NCBI RefSeq assembly: GCF_029914245.1
Contig: NZ_JARYZI010000001.1
Span: forward strand, 1-64,000
Length of the DNA stretch: 64,000 bases
Direction: 5' to 3'
DNA from: Fusibacter bizertensis
GTDB taxonomy: Bacteria > Bacillota > Clostridia > Peptostreptococcales > Acidaminobacteraceae
Shown: in pieces, positions 8,291 to 16,408 of the stretch
Layout of the letters: each line of letters opens with the position of its first letter
How positions within the stretch are numbered: the stretch's first letter is position 1
Made by a program: the position numbers and the translations under genes
The notes under the pieces: generated by a model
Seen by the model: only the letters and a program-made list of their open reading frames with translations
Databases searched by the model: none
Told to the model about the DNA's origin: nothing

Positions 8291-8328
8291 AAGGTTGTAC
8301 CGTATTTTGGGGTGCAGCCTTTTTTATT
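8291..8328 (+). terminator. TPP riboswitch expression-platform terminator
   Basis: AAGGTTGTACC pairs (with G-U pairs) with GGTGCAGCCTT, then TTTTT. It sits 14 bases after the aptamer and about 90 bases before cytX, the standard arrangement for transcriptional control. Confidence 0.85.
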
Positions 8329-8420
8329 TAATCTAAAAATTATAGATTAAAAGCGCACTCACTACACATCATTCATTTTAGAGATTTCTCATGTTCATCC
8401 AAGCCCTGTAAGGAGGCTAT

Positions 8421-9596
8421 ATGCAACATAAGGAATCTCTTTCTAATTTCAACCTAAGTATTTTATGGTTTGGCGCGGCAATCTCACTCGCCGAGATAAT
8501 CACTGGTGCTTTAATTGCACCGCTTGGTCTTTCAAAAGGCTTGCTTGCTATCTTTATTGGCCATGTAATTGGATGCTTCATCTTATTACTAGCTGGTCAA
8601 ATCGGCGCAAAGGAACAACTGCCAGCCATTGAAACCACCAGACTAAGCTTTGGTAATTTAGGTGCACCTTTTTTTGCAATCCTAAATATCATCCAATTAG
8701 TAGGCTGGACTGGCGTTATGATCGCAAACGGTACTGCTGCCATCAGTAGCCTTACACCGTTTAATACGTCTATGGTCAGTGTCTTAATCGCTGGTCTTAT
8801 CGCACTTTGGATCATTATTGGATTTAATAAGATGAAATGGCTGAATTTGGCTGCAGTTATAAGTTTGTTTATCGTCAGCATCCTCTTAGGTGTGATTACT
8901 TTTGGCTCTCATGAAACAGTAACCTTTACTTCAGCTGATTTTTTATCTTTTGGAATGGCAATTGAGCTAAGTATTGTTATGCCACTATCATGGCTTCCGC
9001 TTATCTCTGACTACACCATGCTTTCGAAGTCGAAAAAGTTTGGACCAACTTCAAGTGCTATTGGCTATTTTTTGGGAAGTACTTTTATGTATGTGATTGG
9101 ACTTGGCGCTGCACTTTATGCTGGTACAAGTGATATAGCTGTAATTTTATCCGCTGCCGGTCTTCCAGTGATCGCCATACTAATTGTCATACTTTCAACA
9201 CTCACCACTACATTTTTAGATGTCTATTCTGCCGCGGTTAGCTTCAATGTCCTAAAAAAAGCCAACACAAAGGTAGTTTCACTATTCATCTGCATATTTG
9301 GTGCAATTCTTGCAATCTTAGTGCCAACCAGTCAATACGAGAATTTTCTGTATTTAATTGGTTCTGCATTTGCACCGATGTTTGCAATCCTTTTAACGGA
9401 TTATTTTCTTCTACGTAAAGGCAATACGAGCACTCCAAATGGCTACTTGAATTTAGGCATCTGGGCTATAGGTGTGATCATCTATCGTTTTATGATGCAA
9501 GTAGATACACCTATAGGCAATAGTTTACCTACCATGCTCATCGTCATGGTGTTGATGTGGGGGATACAAAGGTTAAAAGTAAGAATTCATTCATAG
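8421..9596 (+). CDS. cytX: CytX-type hydroxymethylpyrimidine permease (NCS1 family)
   Basis: A 391-residue membrane protein with about 12 hydrophobic segments and no signal peptide. The N-terminal LWFGAAISLAEIITGALIAP and a following GHVIGCFILLLAGQIGAK are typical of NCS1 nucleobase/pyrimidine carriers of the CytX branch. CytX genes are found under TPP riboswitches next to thiamin salvage genes and are held to import hydroxymethylpyrimidine or a related precursor. Here it is the first gene after the riboswitch and is followed by thiM and thiE-thiD, which agrees with that role. AAGGAGGC precedes the ATG. Confidence 0.92.
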   Translation: MQHKESLSNFNLSILWFGAAISLAEIITGALIAPLGLSKGLLAIFIGHVIGCFILLLAGQIGAKEQLPAIETTRLSFGNLGAPFFAILNIIQLVGWTGVMIANGTAAISSLTPFNTSMVSVLIAGLIALWIIIGFNKMKWLNLAAVISLFIVSILLGVITFGSHETVTFTSADFLSFGMAIELSIVMPLSWLPLISDYTMLSKSKKFGPTSSAIGYFLGSTFMYVIGLGAALYAGTSDIAVILSAAGLPVIAILIVILSTLTTTFLDVYSAAVSFNVLKKANTKVVSLFICIFGAILAILVPTSQYENFLYLIGSAFAPMFAILLTDYFLLRKGNTSTPNGYLNLGIWAIGVIIYRFMMQVDTPIGNSLPTMLIVMVLMWGIQRLKVRIHS

Positions 9597-9695
9597 CAAT
9601 TATTTAGTTTGAATCAGATACAATCGCAAATTATCAAATTATTATATCAATCAAACAAACATTACACTTATAAACTATTTAATATGGAGGGCTAC

Positions 9696-10586
9696 ATGAA
9701 AAGAATTAACATTTCAGAAAATGAAGCTTTAAGAAATCAACTTATTGAGGCAAGAACGAAAGTCAAATCTGTACATCCACTAGTTCACAACATCACGAAC
9801 TATGTCACTGTAAACGATTGTGCCAATATCTTACTCTCTGCAAATGCTTCGCCGATTATGTCAGACGACCTTATGGAAGTTGAAGAGATTACTAGCATCT
9901 GTGGTGCACTTGTTCTCAATATTGGCACGTTAAATGAGCGCACCATCAAAGCGATGCTGCTCGCTGGTAAAAAAGCAAGCGAGCTCGGTCATCCAATTGT
10001 TCTTGATCCTGTTGGTGCAGGTGCGTCAAAGCTAAGAACAAACACTGCTTTGGCTTTAATTGAGGCACTTGATGTGACGGTTATAAGAGGTAATATCTCT
10101 GAGCTAAAGGCACTATATCTTGGGGATTCTAGTACTCAGGGGGTTGATGCCAATGATGTAGATGCTATCTCTGAAAAGAATCTTGAAGGTGCCATCAAAC
10201 TTGTCAATCAGATGGCGAAGCACTTTGGCACCATTATCGCCGTAACGGGTGCTATCGATATCGTTACAAATGGGGAAGAAGCATATGTCATCAAAAATGG
10301 TCATGAGAAGATGAAATACATCACTGGAACAGGTTGTATGCTGACTTCGCTGATTGGGGCATATGTGAGGGCTAACTCTGAGAATCCGGTTTTAGGTGTG
10401 GCGGCTGTAGTTTCACTTATGGGGAGTTGCGGAGAGCTTGCATGGTCATATTGTGATGAGCATAAGCTAGGAACGGGGACTATGAAAACGAGACTCATCG
10501 ATCTCATCGGGAGTATCGATGATGCTAATTTTGCTTCGCTTATGAAAATTGAGAGAGTGGAATTAGATAAAAATGAGGGCATTTGA
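9696..10586 (+). CDS. thiM: Hydroxyethylthiazole kinase
   Basis: A 296-residue kinase that phosphorylates 4-methyl-5-(2-hydroxyethyl)thiazole with ATP. Typical ThiM stretches are HPLVHNITNYVTVNDCAN near residue 27, SPIMSDDLMEVEEI, VLDPVGAGASKLR and the anion-hole motif ITGTGCMLTSLIGAY. The ATG at 9696 follows GGAGGGCTAC and gives the family length; an in-frame start at 9609 would add an unrelated 29-residue leader. It is 99 bases after cytX, and the thiE-thiD start follows two bases after its stop. Confidence 0.95.
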   Translation: MKRINISENEALRNQLIEARTKVKSVHPLVHNITNYVTVNDCANILLSANASPIMSDDLMEVEEITSICGALVLNIGTLNERTIKAMLLAGKKASELGHPIVLDPVGAGASKLRTNTALALIEALDVTVIRGNISELKALYLGDSSTQGVDANDVDAISEKNLEGAIKLVNQMAKHFGTIIAVTGAIDIVTNGEEAYVIKNGHEKMKYITGTGCMLTSLIGAYVRANSENPVLGVAAVVSLMGSCGELAWSYCDEHKLGTGTMKTRLIDLIGSIDDANFASLMKIERVELDKNEGI

Positions 10587-10587
10587 T

Positions 10588-12180
10588 ATGATGAATTTAC
10601 CTATAAATGAAATGACTGATCACTTTCTGAAACATCGCTATCTAAATCGTATGAAATACGCATTATACCTCGTTACCGACCAAAGCTGGACTGACAATAC
10701 GACGCTTGAGGCGCAAGTAGAAGCGGCTATATTGGGTGGGGTAACCATGGTACAGATTCGAGAGAAGACACTTGACGATGTGGCGTTTCTGGCTCTTGCA
10801 AAGAATGTTAAATCGGTTACTGACCGCTATAATGTACCTCTAATTATCAATGATAATCTCTATGTTGCAAAAGAAGCTGGGTGTTCTGGTGTACATGTAG
10901 GGCAAAGCGACGCTGAGTGCTTGCTAGCAAGAAAAGTACTTGGTGCTGGTGCAATCGTTGGGGTTTCTGTTACTACTGTTGAGGAGGCAATCAAGGCTGA
11001 AGCTGAAGGGGCAGATTATCTAGGTGTTGGGGCGATGTTCGCGACGCTTTCAAAAGAGGATGCTGCTTCAGTGAGTTTAGAAACGCTGAGTGAAATCACT
11101 TCGGCGGTAAATATACCAGTTGTGGCGATTGGTGGCATTAATCATGAAAACTTACGACAATTTAAAGGCACTGGTATAGCGGGTATATCTGTTATTTCAG
11201 CAATTTTATCACATCGAGAACCTCAGCTAATTACAAAGGCGTCTTGCGAACTTTATAATGGCATTTGTGCGACTTTGGAACTTACCACGCCAAGGTTAAC
11301 GCCAGTTTTGACCATTGCGGGTTCTGACTGTAGTGGCGGCGCAGGTATCCAAGCGGATCTTAAGACTTTTGCAGCCCATGGCAAATACGGCATGAGTGTG
11401 ATCACAGCTTTAACAGCTCAAAATACGCTAGGTGTCACCAATATTGCTAATTTATCGCCTGATTTTGTAAGGGATCAACTGAAAGCTGTTTTTGAAGATA
11501 TCAAACCAAGTGCTATCAAGATTGGTATGGTTTCTAGTCCAGATATCATAAGGGTTATTGCGGATGAACTGGCGAGGTTAAATGAGTATGGTGAATCTTC
11601 TAAAATCCCAATTGTACTGGACCCGGTAATGGTTTCCACTAGTGGGAGCAAGTTAATTGAGGATGAAGCAATTTCAGCATTAATCTCGGATTTAATGCCG
11701 CTAGTTATGATGATTACACCTAATATCCATGAAGCTGAACTTCTTTCTAAAATAAAAATCGAGTCAAAGGAAGATATGATAAGAGCAGCGCAAATCATCA
11801 GTACTTTTTATTCAGGTGCAATCCTCATTAAAGGTGGACACTTAAAAGAGAGTAGTGCGGATCTGTTATACTATCCAACAGAAAAAGATGGAAAGATCGC
11901 GAAATACGAAAAATACGAAAAATACGAAAAAACAGGATTTAATGATACCGCATACTATACACATTGGTTTGAGCAAATACGCATATCTAACCCCAACACT
12001 CATGGTACAGGCTGCACTTTATCATCAGCTATTGCCTGTGCACTCGCTGAAACAACTAATCTTACAGAGGCCGTAGCCGAAGCCAAAGCTTATGTCACTG
12101 GTGCATTATATTCAGGTCTTGATCTCGGTATGGGAAGTGGACCACTTAATCACGGATGGCTAAAAGGTGTCAGGTCATAG
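10588..12180 (+). CDS. thiED: Fusion of thiamin-phosphate synthase (ThiE) and HMP/HMP-P kinase (ThiD)
   Basis: A bifunctional protein of about 530 residues. Residues 20-215 are ThiE ([41 protein letters not shown]), joining HMP-PP and thiazole phosphate. Residues 235-530 are ThiD ([59 protein letters not shown]), phosphorylating HMP and HMP-P. With cytX and thiM this completes thiamin phosphate synthesis from salvaged precursors. ATG 10588 has GAGGG eight bases upstream; ATG 10573 in the same frame is an alternative. Odd points: a tandem KYE repeat inside ThiD, and a C-terminus (LKGVRS) encoded by a repeat fragment. Confidence 0.93.
   Translation: MMNLPINEMTDHFLKHRYLNRMKYALYLVTDQSWTDNTTLEAQVEAAILGGVTMVQIREKTLDDVAFLALAKNVKSVTDRYNVPLIINDNLYVAKEAGCSGVHVGQSDAECLLARKVLGAGAIVGVSVTTVEEAIKAEAEGADYLGVGAMFATLSKEDAASVSLETLSEITSAVNIPVVAIGGINHENLRQFKGTGIAGISVISAILSHREPQLITKASCELYNGICATLELTTPRLTPVLTIAGSDCSGGAGIQADLKTFAAHGKYGMSVITALTAQNTLGVTNIANLSPDFVRDQLKAVFEDIKPSAIKIGMVSSPDIIRVIADELARLNEYGESSKIPIVLDPVMVSTSGSKLIEDEAISALISDLMPLVMMITPNIHEAELLSKIKIESKEDMIRAAQIISTFYSGAILIKGGHLKESSADLLYYPTEKDGKIAKYEKYEKYEKTGFNDTAYYTHWFEQIRISNPNTHGTGCTLSSAIACALAETTNLTEAVAEAKAYVTGALYSGLDLGMGSGPLNHGWLKGVRS
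11902..11928. repeat. Three perfect 9-bp tandem repeats inside thiD
   Basis: AAATACGAA three times in a row, coding for KYEKYEKYE in a surface loop between the ILIKGGH strand and the GTGCTLSS motif of ThiD. The unit is a multiple of three, so copy-number changes would keep the frame. Confidence 0.9.
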
Positions 12181-12185
12181 TTAGC
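12161..12185. repeat. Palindromic repeat, left half only
   Basis: TAAAAGGTGTCAGGTCATAG plus TTAGC matches one arm of the repeat family exactly, and then the match stops; no second arm follows. It overlaps the end of the thiE-thiD gene and supplies its stop codon. Confidence 0.9.
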
Positions 12186-12230
12186 ATTTATCCATAATAT
12201 GGGATTTCAATGGATTATCTTTAAAAAACA

Positions 12231-12288
12231 AAAAAACCTAAACTAAGGAATTCTAGTAAGCTATACTAGTGCCTAGTTTAGGTTTTTT
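12231..12288. terminator. Bidirectional intrinsic terminator
   Basis: AAAAAACCTAAACTA pairs with TAGTTTAGGTTTTTT, with inner ATTCTAGTA/TACTAGTG pairing. It is A-rich on one side and T-rich on the other and lies between the convergent thiE-thiD and the minus-strand gene at 12308, so it can serve both. Confidence 0.85.
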
Positions 12289-12307
12289 CATTTAAATCAA
12301 TTACACT

Positions 12308-13273
12308 TTAATAATTCATTTTCTTATCAAACGTTGTAACTTTTCCTTCTGTATCTGTAATTGTAAATTCAAAAATGAATTTGTCATTTAAATCATCATT
12401 TATATTTGCTGTGAATTTTGCAGTATCATGTGCTTCATAAATTTCGTTAAAACTGTAGGTATCATGCGACTGCTTTAAAATTCCTTCTTTAATTAAAACA
12501 TTTTCATATAATACTTTGTAAGTAATACTGCTAATTCCTTTTGAGTTTAACCATTCATTATCCGGATAAATCAATATTTTATCATTAATGAGTAAGTTGC
12601 CATAACTTTGGTCGAGTGCTCTATATACGTTTATATTATAGTTGATATAACCCTTATCAGGGGATCTCACACCCAACTCATTATAATAAACTTCCGCATT
12701 ATAGACAGGGTCCATCCATTCAAGAACAGGTATTGCACCTAGTTTTTCTCTAAAGACTTGCGTTGGAGTCTCAATTACAAAGGTATATTCATAGTTTTTT
12801 TCATAGCTTAGATTTAAATCAGCTGTATAAACATTTTTTTGATCTGACGTAAGTGTGACTGTTTTAATAGCAGAATATTCCATTTGTTTTACATTTTCAT
12901 CAATATACGCATTATATGGACCATATCGGTTATTTTGAACAGGATAATGCTCTGAATATTCTAAAACTTCTAATGAATATTTTGCATCAGCAGGTAATTT
13001 TGAAAAAGTTATTCTCATCTGAGTAGAATATTTCTTTTTATCATCTGCAAATTTGGAATCATTAAATATAATGCCGTCAAGTATGTAGTCAGCTTTTTCA
13101 GCATTTAACTGATAGATCTGCTGACTTATATCATTTCTAATCATTCTGATTTCATTCATCACTTGACCAACCGAAGTTTGAACATCATTTACCTTTTGAA
13201 AGTATGAATATTGAAAAAGTCCAAAAACTATTATTAAAACGATTGTTATCAATGTGCTATAATTTTTTTTCAT
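12308..13273 (-). CDS. Membrane-anchored extracytoplasmic protein of unknown function
   Basis: A 321-residue protein. Residues 7-25 form one membrane segment after MKKNYS. A short helical stretch (residues 30-62) with coiled-coil character follows, and the rest is polar and rich in strand-forming patterns, suggesting repeated beta-sandwich modules outside the cell. I recognise no family. It is a single-gene unit with a good AGGAGG ribosome site and its own terminator at 12231-12288. No enzymatic motif is visible. Confidence 0.7.
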   Translation of the reverse strand: MKKNYSTLITIVLIIVFGLFQYSYFQKVNDVQTSVGQVMNEIRMIRNDISQQIYQLNAEKADYILDGIIFNDSKFADDKKKYSTQMRITFSKLPADAKYSLEVLEYSEHYPVQNNRYGPYNAYIDENVKQMEYSAIKTVTLTSDQKNVYTADLNLSYEKNYEYTFVIETPTQVFREKLGAIPVLEWMDPVYNAEVYYNELGVRSPDKGYINYNINVYRALDQSYGNLLINDKILIYPDNEWLNSKGISSITYKVLYENVLIKEGILKQSHDTYSFNEIYEAHDTAKFTANINDDLNDKFIFEFTITDTEGKVTTFDKKMNY

Positions 13274-13419
13274 TTAATAATCCTCCTATATTCAATTAAA
13301 TTATACATGAGTTTTCATGTGCCATCTATAAACCAATTGAATTCTAATGTTAATTTAATCCGTTTGTATTATATAGCGTTATAGGTTCGCATGTTGTAAT
13401 TTGACTAACTATTAAGTAA

Positions 13420-13473
13420 CCATGACTCCTTTTGGATAACTATGGATAACTATGACCTGACACCTTTTAGCTT
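13420..13473. repeat. Palindromic repeat, decayed copy with internal duplication
   Basis: The right arm is intact (AACTATGACCTGACACC then TTTTAGC, about 13448-13472). The left arm has been lost and replaced by a remnant, AACCATGACTCCTTTT. GGATAACTAT occurs twice in tandem (13434-13443 and 13444-13453). The copy ends seven bases before the -35 box of the valS T-box transcript. Confidence 0.8.
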
Positions 13474-13478
13474 TTTTG

Positions 13479-13812
13479 TTGACAACTTATACAAATAGTA
13501 CTATATTATCTATAACGAACACAACAAACAGCGTTGACGAGGAGGAGTACATTTTAGACGGATGCGTAGAGAGAAGATGGATGGTGAAAGTCTTCGTGAA
13601 GTCGAAATGGAAGTAGCCTTAGAGCTTTGAATTGAACGATATAACTGCTAAAATGCGTTATATTTATTAGACTTCAACGGATTTCCTCCGTTACTGGGAA
13701 ACTATATCGGCCTTGGCCCGTATAGATAAAGTGCAGAGATTACTCTGAATTTAGGTGGTACCACGGACGCATAGTCCGCCCTAAGCGAAAGCTTAAGGCG
13801 GGCTTTTTTGTT
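13479..13812 (+). promoter_or_regulatory. T-box leader of valS with promoter and terminator
   Basis: Promoter TTGACA (13479-13484), 17 bases, TATATT (13502-13507). The leader starts with GACGAGGAGGAGTAC (AGTA bulge of Stem I), contains a candidate specifier GTA (valine) at 13613-13615 in GGAAGTAGCC, and ends with the T-box core TTAGGTGGTACCACGG (13751-13766). A terminator follows: CGCCCTAAGC, GAAA loop, GCTTAAGGCG, T-run, to about 13810. Uncharged tRNA-Val should favour antitermination and valS expression. The specifier position is inferred from pattern, not from a fold. Confidence 0.92.
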
Positions 13813-13865
13813 TGTGTTTTCGTTGTTTTAGCAAAAATAAACGACCATTTAAAAAGGAGATTAAG

Positions 13866-16340
13866 ATGAAAAAACATTACTGTGCACAGACAAGCGAAAA
13901 AGAGATGCAAGAACTATGGAGCGATACAGGCATCAACAAATTTAATCCAGATTCAACAAAGCCACTTTACAGCATAGATACACCACCACCAACCGTAAGC
14001 GGTAGCTTACACATAAGACACATCTTCTCATATTCACAAGCTGAGATCATCGCAAGATTTAGACGTATGACAGGCTTCAATGTATTTTATCCATTTGGTT
14101 TTGATGACAACGGTTTACCCACAGAAAGACTCGTAGAAAAGGTACTTGGAATCAAAGCGCACGAGATGCCAAGAAGTGAATTTATCACGTCGTGTATGGA
14201 GACTACAAAAAGCTATGAAGATGAATTCAAAGCACTTTGGTCATCACTTGGGTTTTCATGTGATTGGGAGATGCAATATGAGACCATAAGTCCAGAATCT
14301 CAGAGAATTAGCCAAACCTCATTTATCGAACTCTATAATAAGGGCAAAGCATACACAAAAGATTCACCCGTTTTATGGTGTACTGAGTGTGGAACTTCCA
14401 TAGCACAGGCTGAGCTAGAAACTGCAGAAAAGGAAACCCATTTTTATACGCTAAAATTTATGTTAACGCAAATAGACAGTGAATCAGATGCCCAAGTAGA
14501 TAGTGATGCAAATTCTGAGTCTTACCTCGAAGTTGCCACCACTAGACCAGAACTGCTTTATGGCTGCGTTTGTTTATTTATTCATCCAGATGATCCAAGA
14601 GCTACTAAACTAAAAGGCAAATCAGTTAATGTACCAATTTACAATTATGAAATCCCCATATTGACTGACGACACCGTTGACCCTCAAAAGGGATCAGGCA
14701 TCGTAATGTGTGCCACATACGGCGATGCAACAGATGTAGAATGGGTAGAAAAACACAATTTACCCTACCGACGTACGATCACTGCAGATGGTCATATCGA
14801 GCCAACCATCCCACATATAGGAGGCATGACCATCCGCAAAGGGAGACAACAAATCGTAAACTTACTTGGACAAAATCAGTTAATCACAAAAGATGAAGCC
14901 ATAAACCACATGATCGGCATCCACGAAAGATGTGGTACGCCTACAGAGATCATCCCGTCGAAACAATGGTACATCGATATTCTCACAGATAAGGAAAAAT
15001 ACCTTGAAGCTGGTGGTAAAATCAACTGGTATCCAACATATATGAAGCATCGCTACGTAAATTGGGTAGAAAACCTAAAATGGGATTGGTGTATTTCTAG
15101 ACAAAGGTATTTTGGCGTACCAATACCTGTTTGGTACTGCACAAAATGTGGCTTGCCAAAGGCAGCAGACATCAAACAACTCCCAGTAAACCCACTAGAA
15201 ACAACGCCTATAACTGCTTGCACATGTGGCAGTCACGACTTTACACCTGAAACAGGCGTTTTAGATACATGGGCAACTTCATCAATGAGCCCACAAATCA
15301 ACGCTCACTGGAAGGGTGAAGGTGACATCAGCGAACAGTTACTTCCCATGAGCATGCACACACAAGCACATGAAATTATCAGAACATGGGCATTTTATTC
15401 CATCGTAAAAAGTCTCTACCATACTGGTGAAATTCCATGGAAAGATCTCATGATCTGCGGCTTCGTACTTGCTAAAAAAGGGGAGAAGATCAGTAAATCT
15501 AAAAATAACGCGGCACAGTCACCATCACAGCTAATTGAGGCGCACTCGGCCGATGCGCTAAGATACTGGGTTGCAGGTGCAAAACTAGGCACTGACACAT
15601 TTTTCGATGCAGAAGAACTCGCCATTTCCAAACGTCTCATCAACAAACTCTGGAATGCATCTAAATTTTGTTTTATGCAGCTTGAAGGCTTCAAACCAGA
15701 ACTAGAAGAACTTATAAATAGTGGGGGAAGTAGCTTCGCTTCTCAGGAACTAGATAGACAAAACGACACATTATTGCCACTAGACTGCTGGATCTTAAAT
15801 GCGCTACAAAGAACAACTAATGAGGCAACAAGCGCACTTAACCAATATGAACTTGGACTAGCAAGGCATGCCATTGATCATTTTTTCTGGGATGACTTTT
15901 GCGACAACTACCTTGAACTTGCAAAAGAAAGACTCTATCAACCAGAAAAACACGGACTAAAGGCACAGCGCTCAGGCCGCATTGCACTATATCAACTTTT
16001 ACTTGGCATCCTAAAGCTCTACGCACCCTATATGCCGCATATCACTGAGTACCTTTATCAGTATTTTTATAAAGACTTTGAAAAATCCATCTCACTACAT
16101 CAACTTCAGTGGGATCAAACCAAAGAAATTGACACATTATACCTCACATTTGGAGAACAAATCAAAACTGCAATCACTGATGCTAGGCGCTATAAATCTG
16201 CAAACAACTTGTCCATGAAAACAGAGATTCCGTCACTTACGATTTCTGCAACACTAGAGACAAAACCACTGATAGAAGAAAGTATTAGCGACATAATAGC
16301 CTGCACACACGCAAACCACTGCAAAATCAACATTGGCTAA
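13866..16340 (+). CDS. valS: Valyl-tRNA synthetase, archaeal-type
   Basis: An 824-residue class I synthetase. TPPPTVSGSLHIRHIFSY near residue 40 is the ATP-binding region; it reads H49-I-R51-H52, where the family has HIGH. GFDDNGLPTER (near residue 78) is typical of the archaeal/Rickettsia-type ValRS. The editing domain carries ATTRPELLYG; the second ATP motif is EKISKSKNNA near residue 540. There is no long C-terminal coiled coil, fitting the short type. ATG 13866 follows AAGGAGATTAAG. It is controlled by the T-box leader. The Arg at 51 comes from AGA in place of an expected GGN codon and is the only strange residue seen. Confidence 0.93.
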   Translation: MKKHYCAQTSEKEMQELWSDTGINKFNPDSTKPLYSIDTPPPTVSGSLHIRHIFSYSQAEIIARFRRMTGFNVFYPFGFDDNGLPTERLVEKVLGIKAHEMPRSEFITSCMETTKSYEDEFKALWSSLGFSCDWEMQYETISPESQRISQTSFIELYNKGKAYTKDSPVLWCTECGTSIAQAELETAEKETHFYTLKFMLTQIDSESDAQVDSDANSESYLEVATTRPELLYGCVCLFIHPDDPRATKLKGKSVNVPIYNYEIPILTDDTVDPQKGSGIVMCATYGDATDVEWVEKHNLPYRRTITADGHIEPTIPHIGGMTIRKGRQQIVNLLGQNQLITKDEAINHMIGIHERCGTPTEIIPSKQWYIDILTDKEKYLEAGGKINWYPTYMKHRYVNWVENLKWDWCISRQRYFGVPIPVWYCTKCGLPKAADIKQLPVNPLETTPITACTCGSHDFTPETGVLDTWATSSMSPQINAHWKGEGDISEQLLPMSMHTQAHEIIRTWAFYSIVKSLYHTGEIPWKDLMICGFVLAKKGEKISKSKNNAAQSPSQLIEAHSADALRYWVAGAKLGTDTFFDAEELAISKRLINKLWNASKFCFMQLEGFKPELEELINSGGSSFASQELDRQNDTLLPLDCWILNALQRTTNEATSALNQYELGLARHAIDHFFWDDFCDNYLELAKERLYQPEKHGLKAQRSGRIALYQLLLGILKLYAPYMPHITEYLYQYFYKDFEKSISLHQLQWDQTKEIDTLYLTFGEQIKTAITDARRYKSANNLSMKTEIPSLTISATLETKPLIEESISDIIACTHANHCKINIG

Positions 16341-16366
16341 TAGGTGTCAGGTCATTGTTAGCCAAA
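16341..16366. repeat. Palindromic repeat, left half after valS
   Basis: AGGTGTCAGGTCATTGTTAG and the following CC match the left arm of the family with one change (CATT for CATA). No right arm follows. It begins directly after the valS stop codon. Confidence 0.8.
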
Positions 16367-16408
16367 TCTCAAATATAATTAGCTAAGATTACACAGAAGG
16401 AGGAGAAG

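Noticed and set aside
11855-12076. Open frame with KNTKNTKN repeats within thiE-thiD
   Set aside because: The repeats are the same 9-bp units that code for KYE in the real frame; it is the second frame of thiD.
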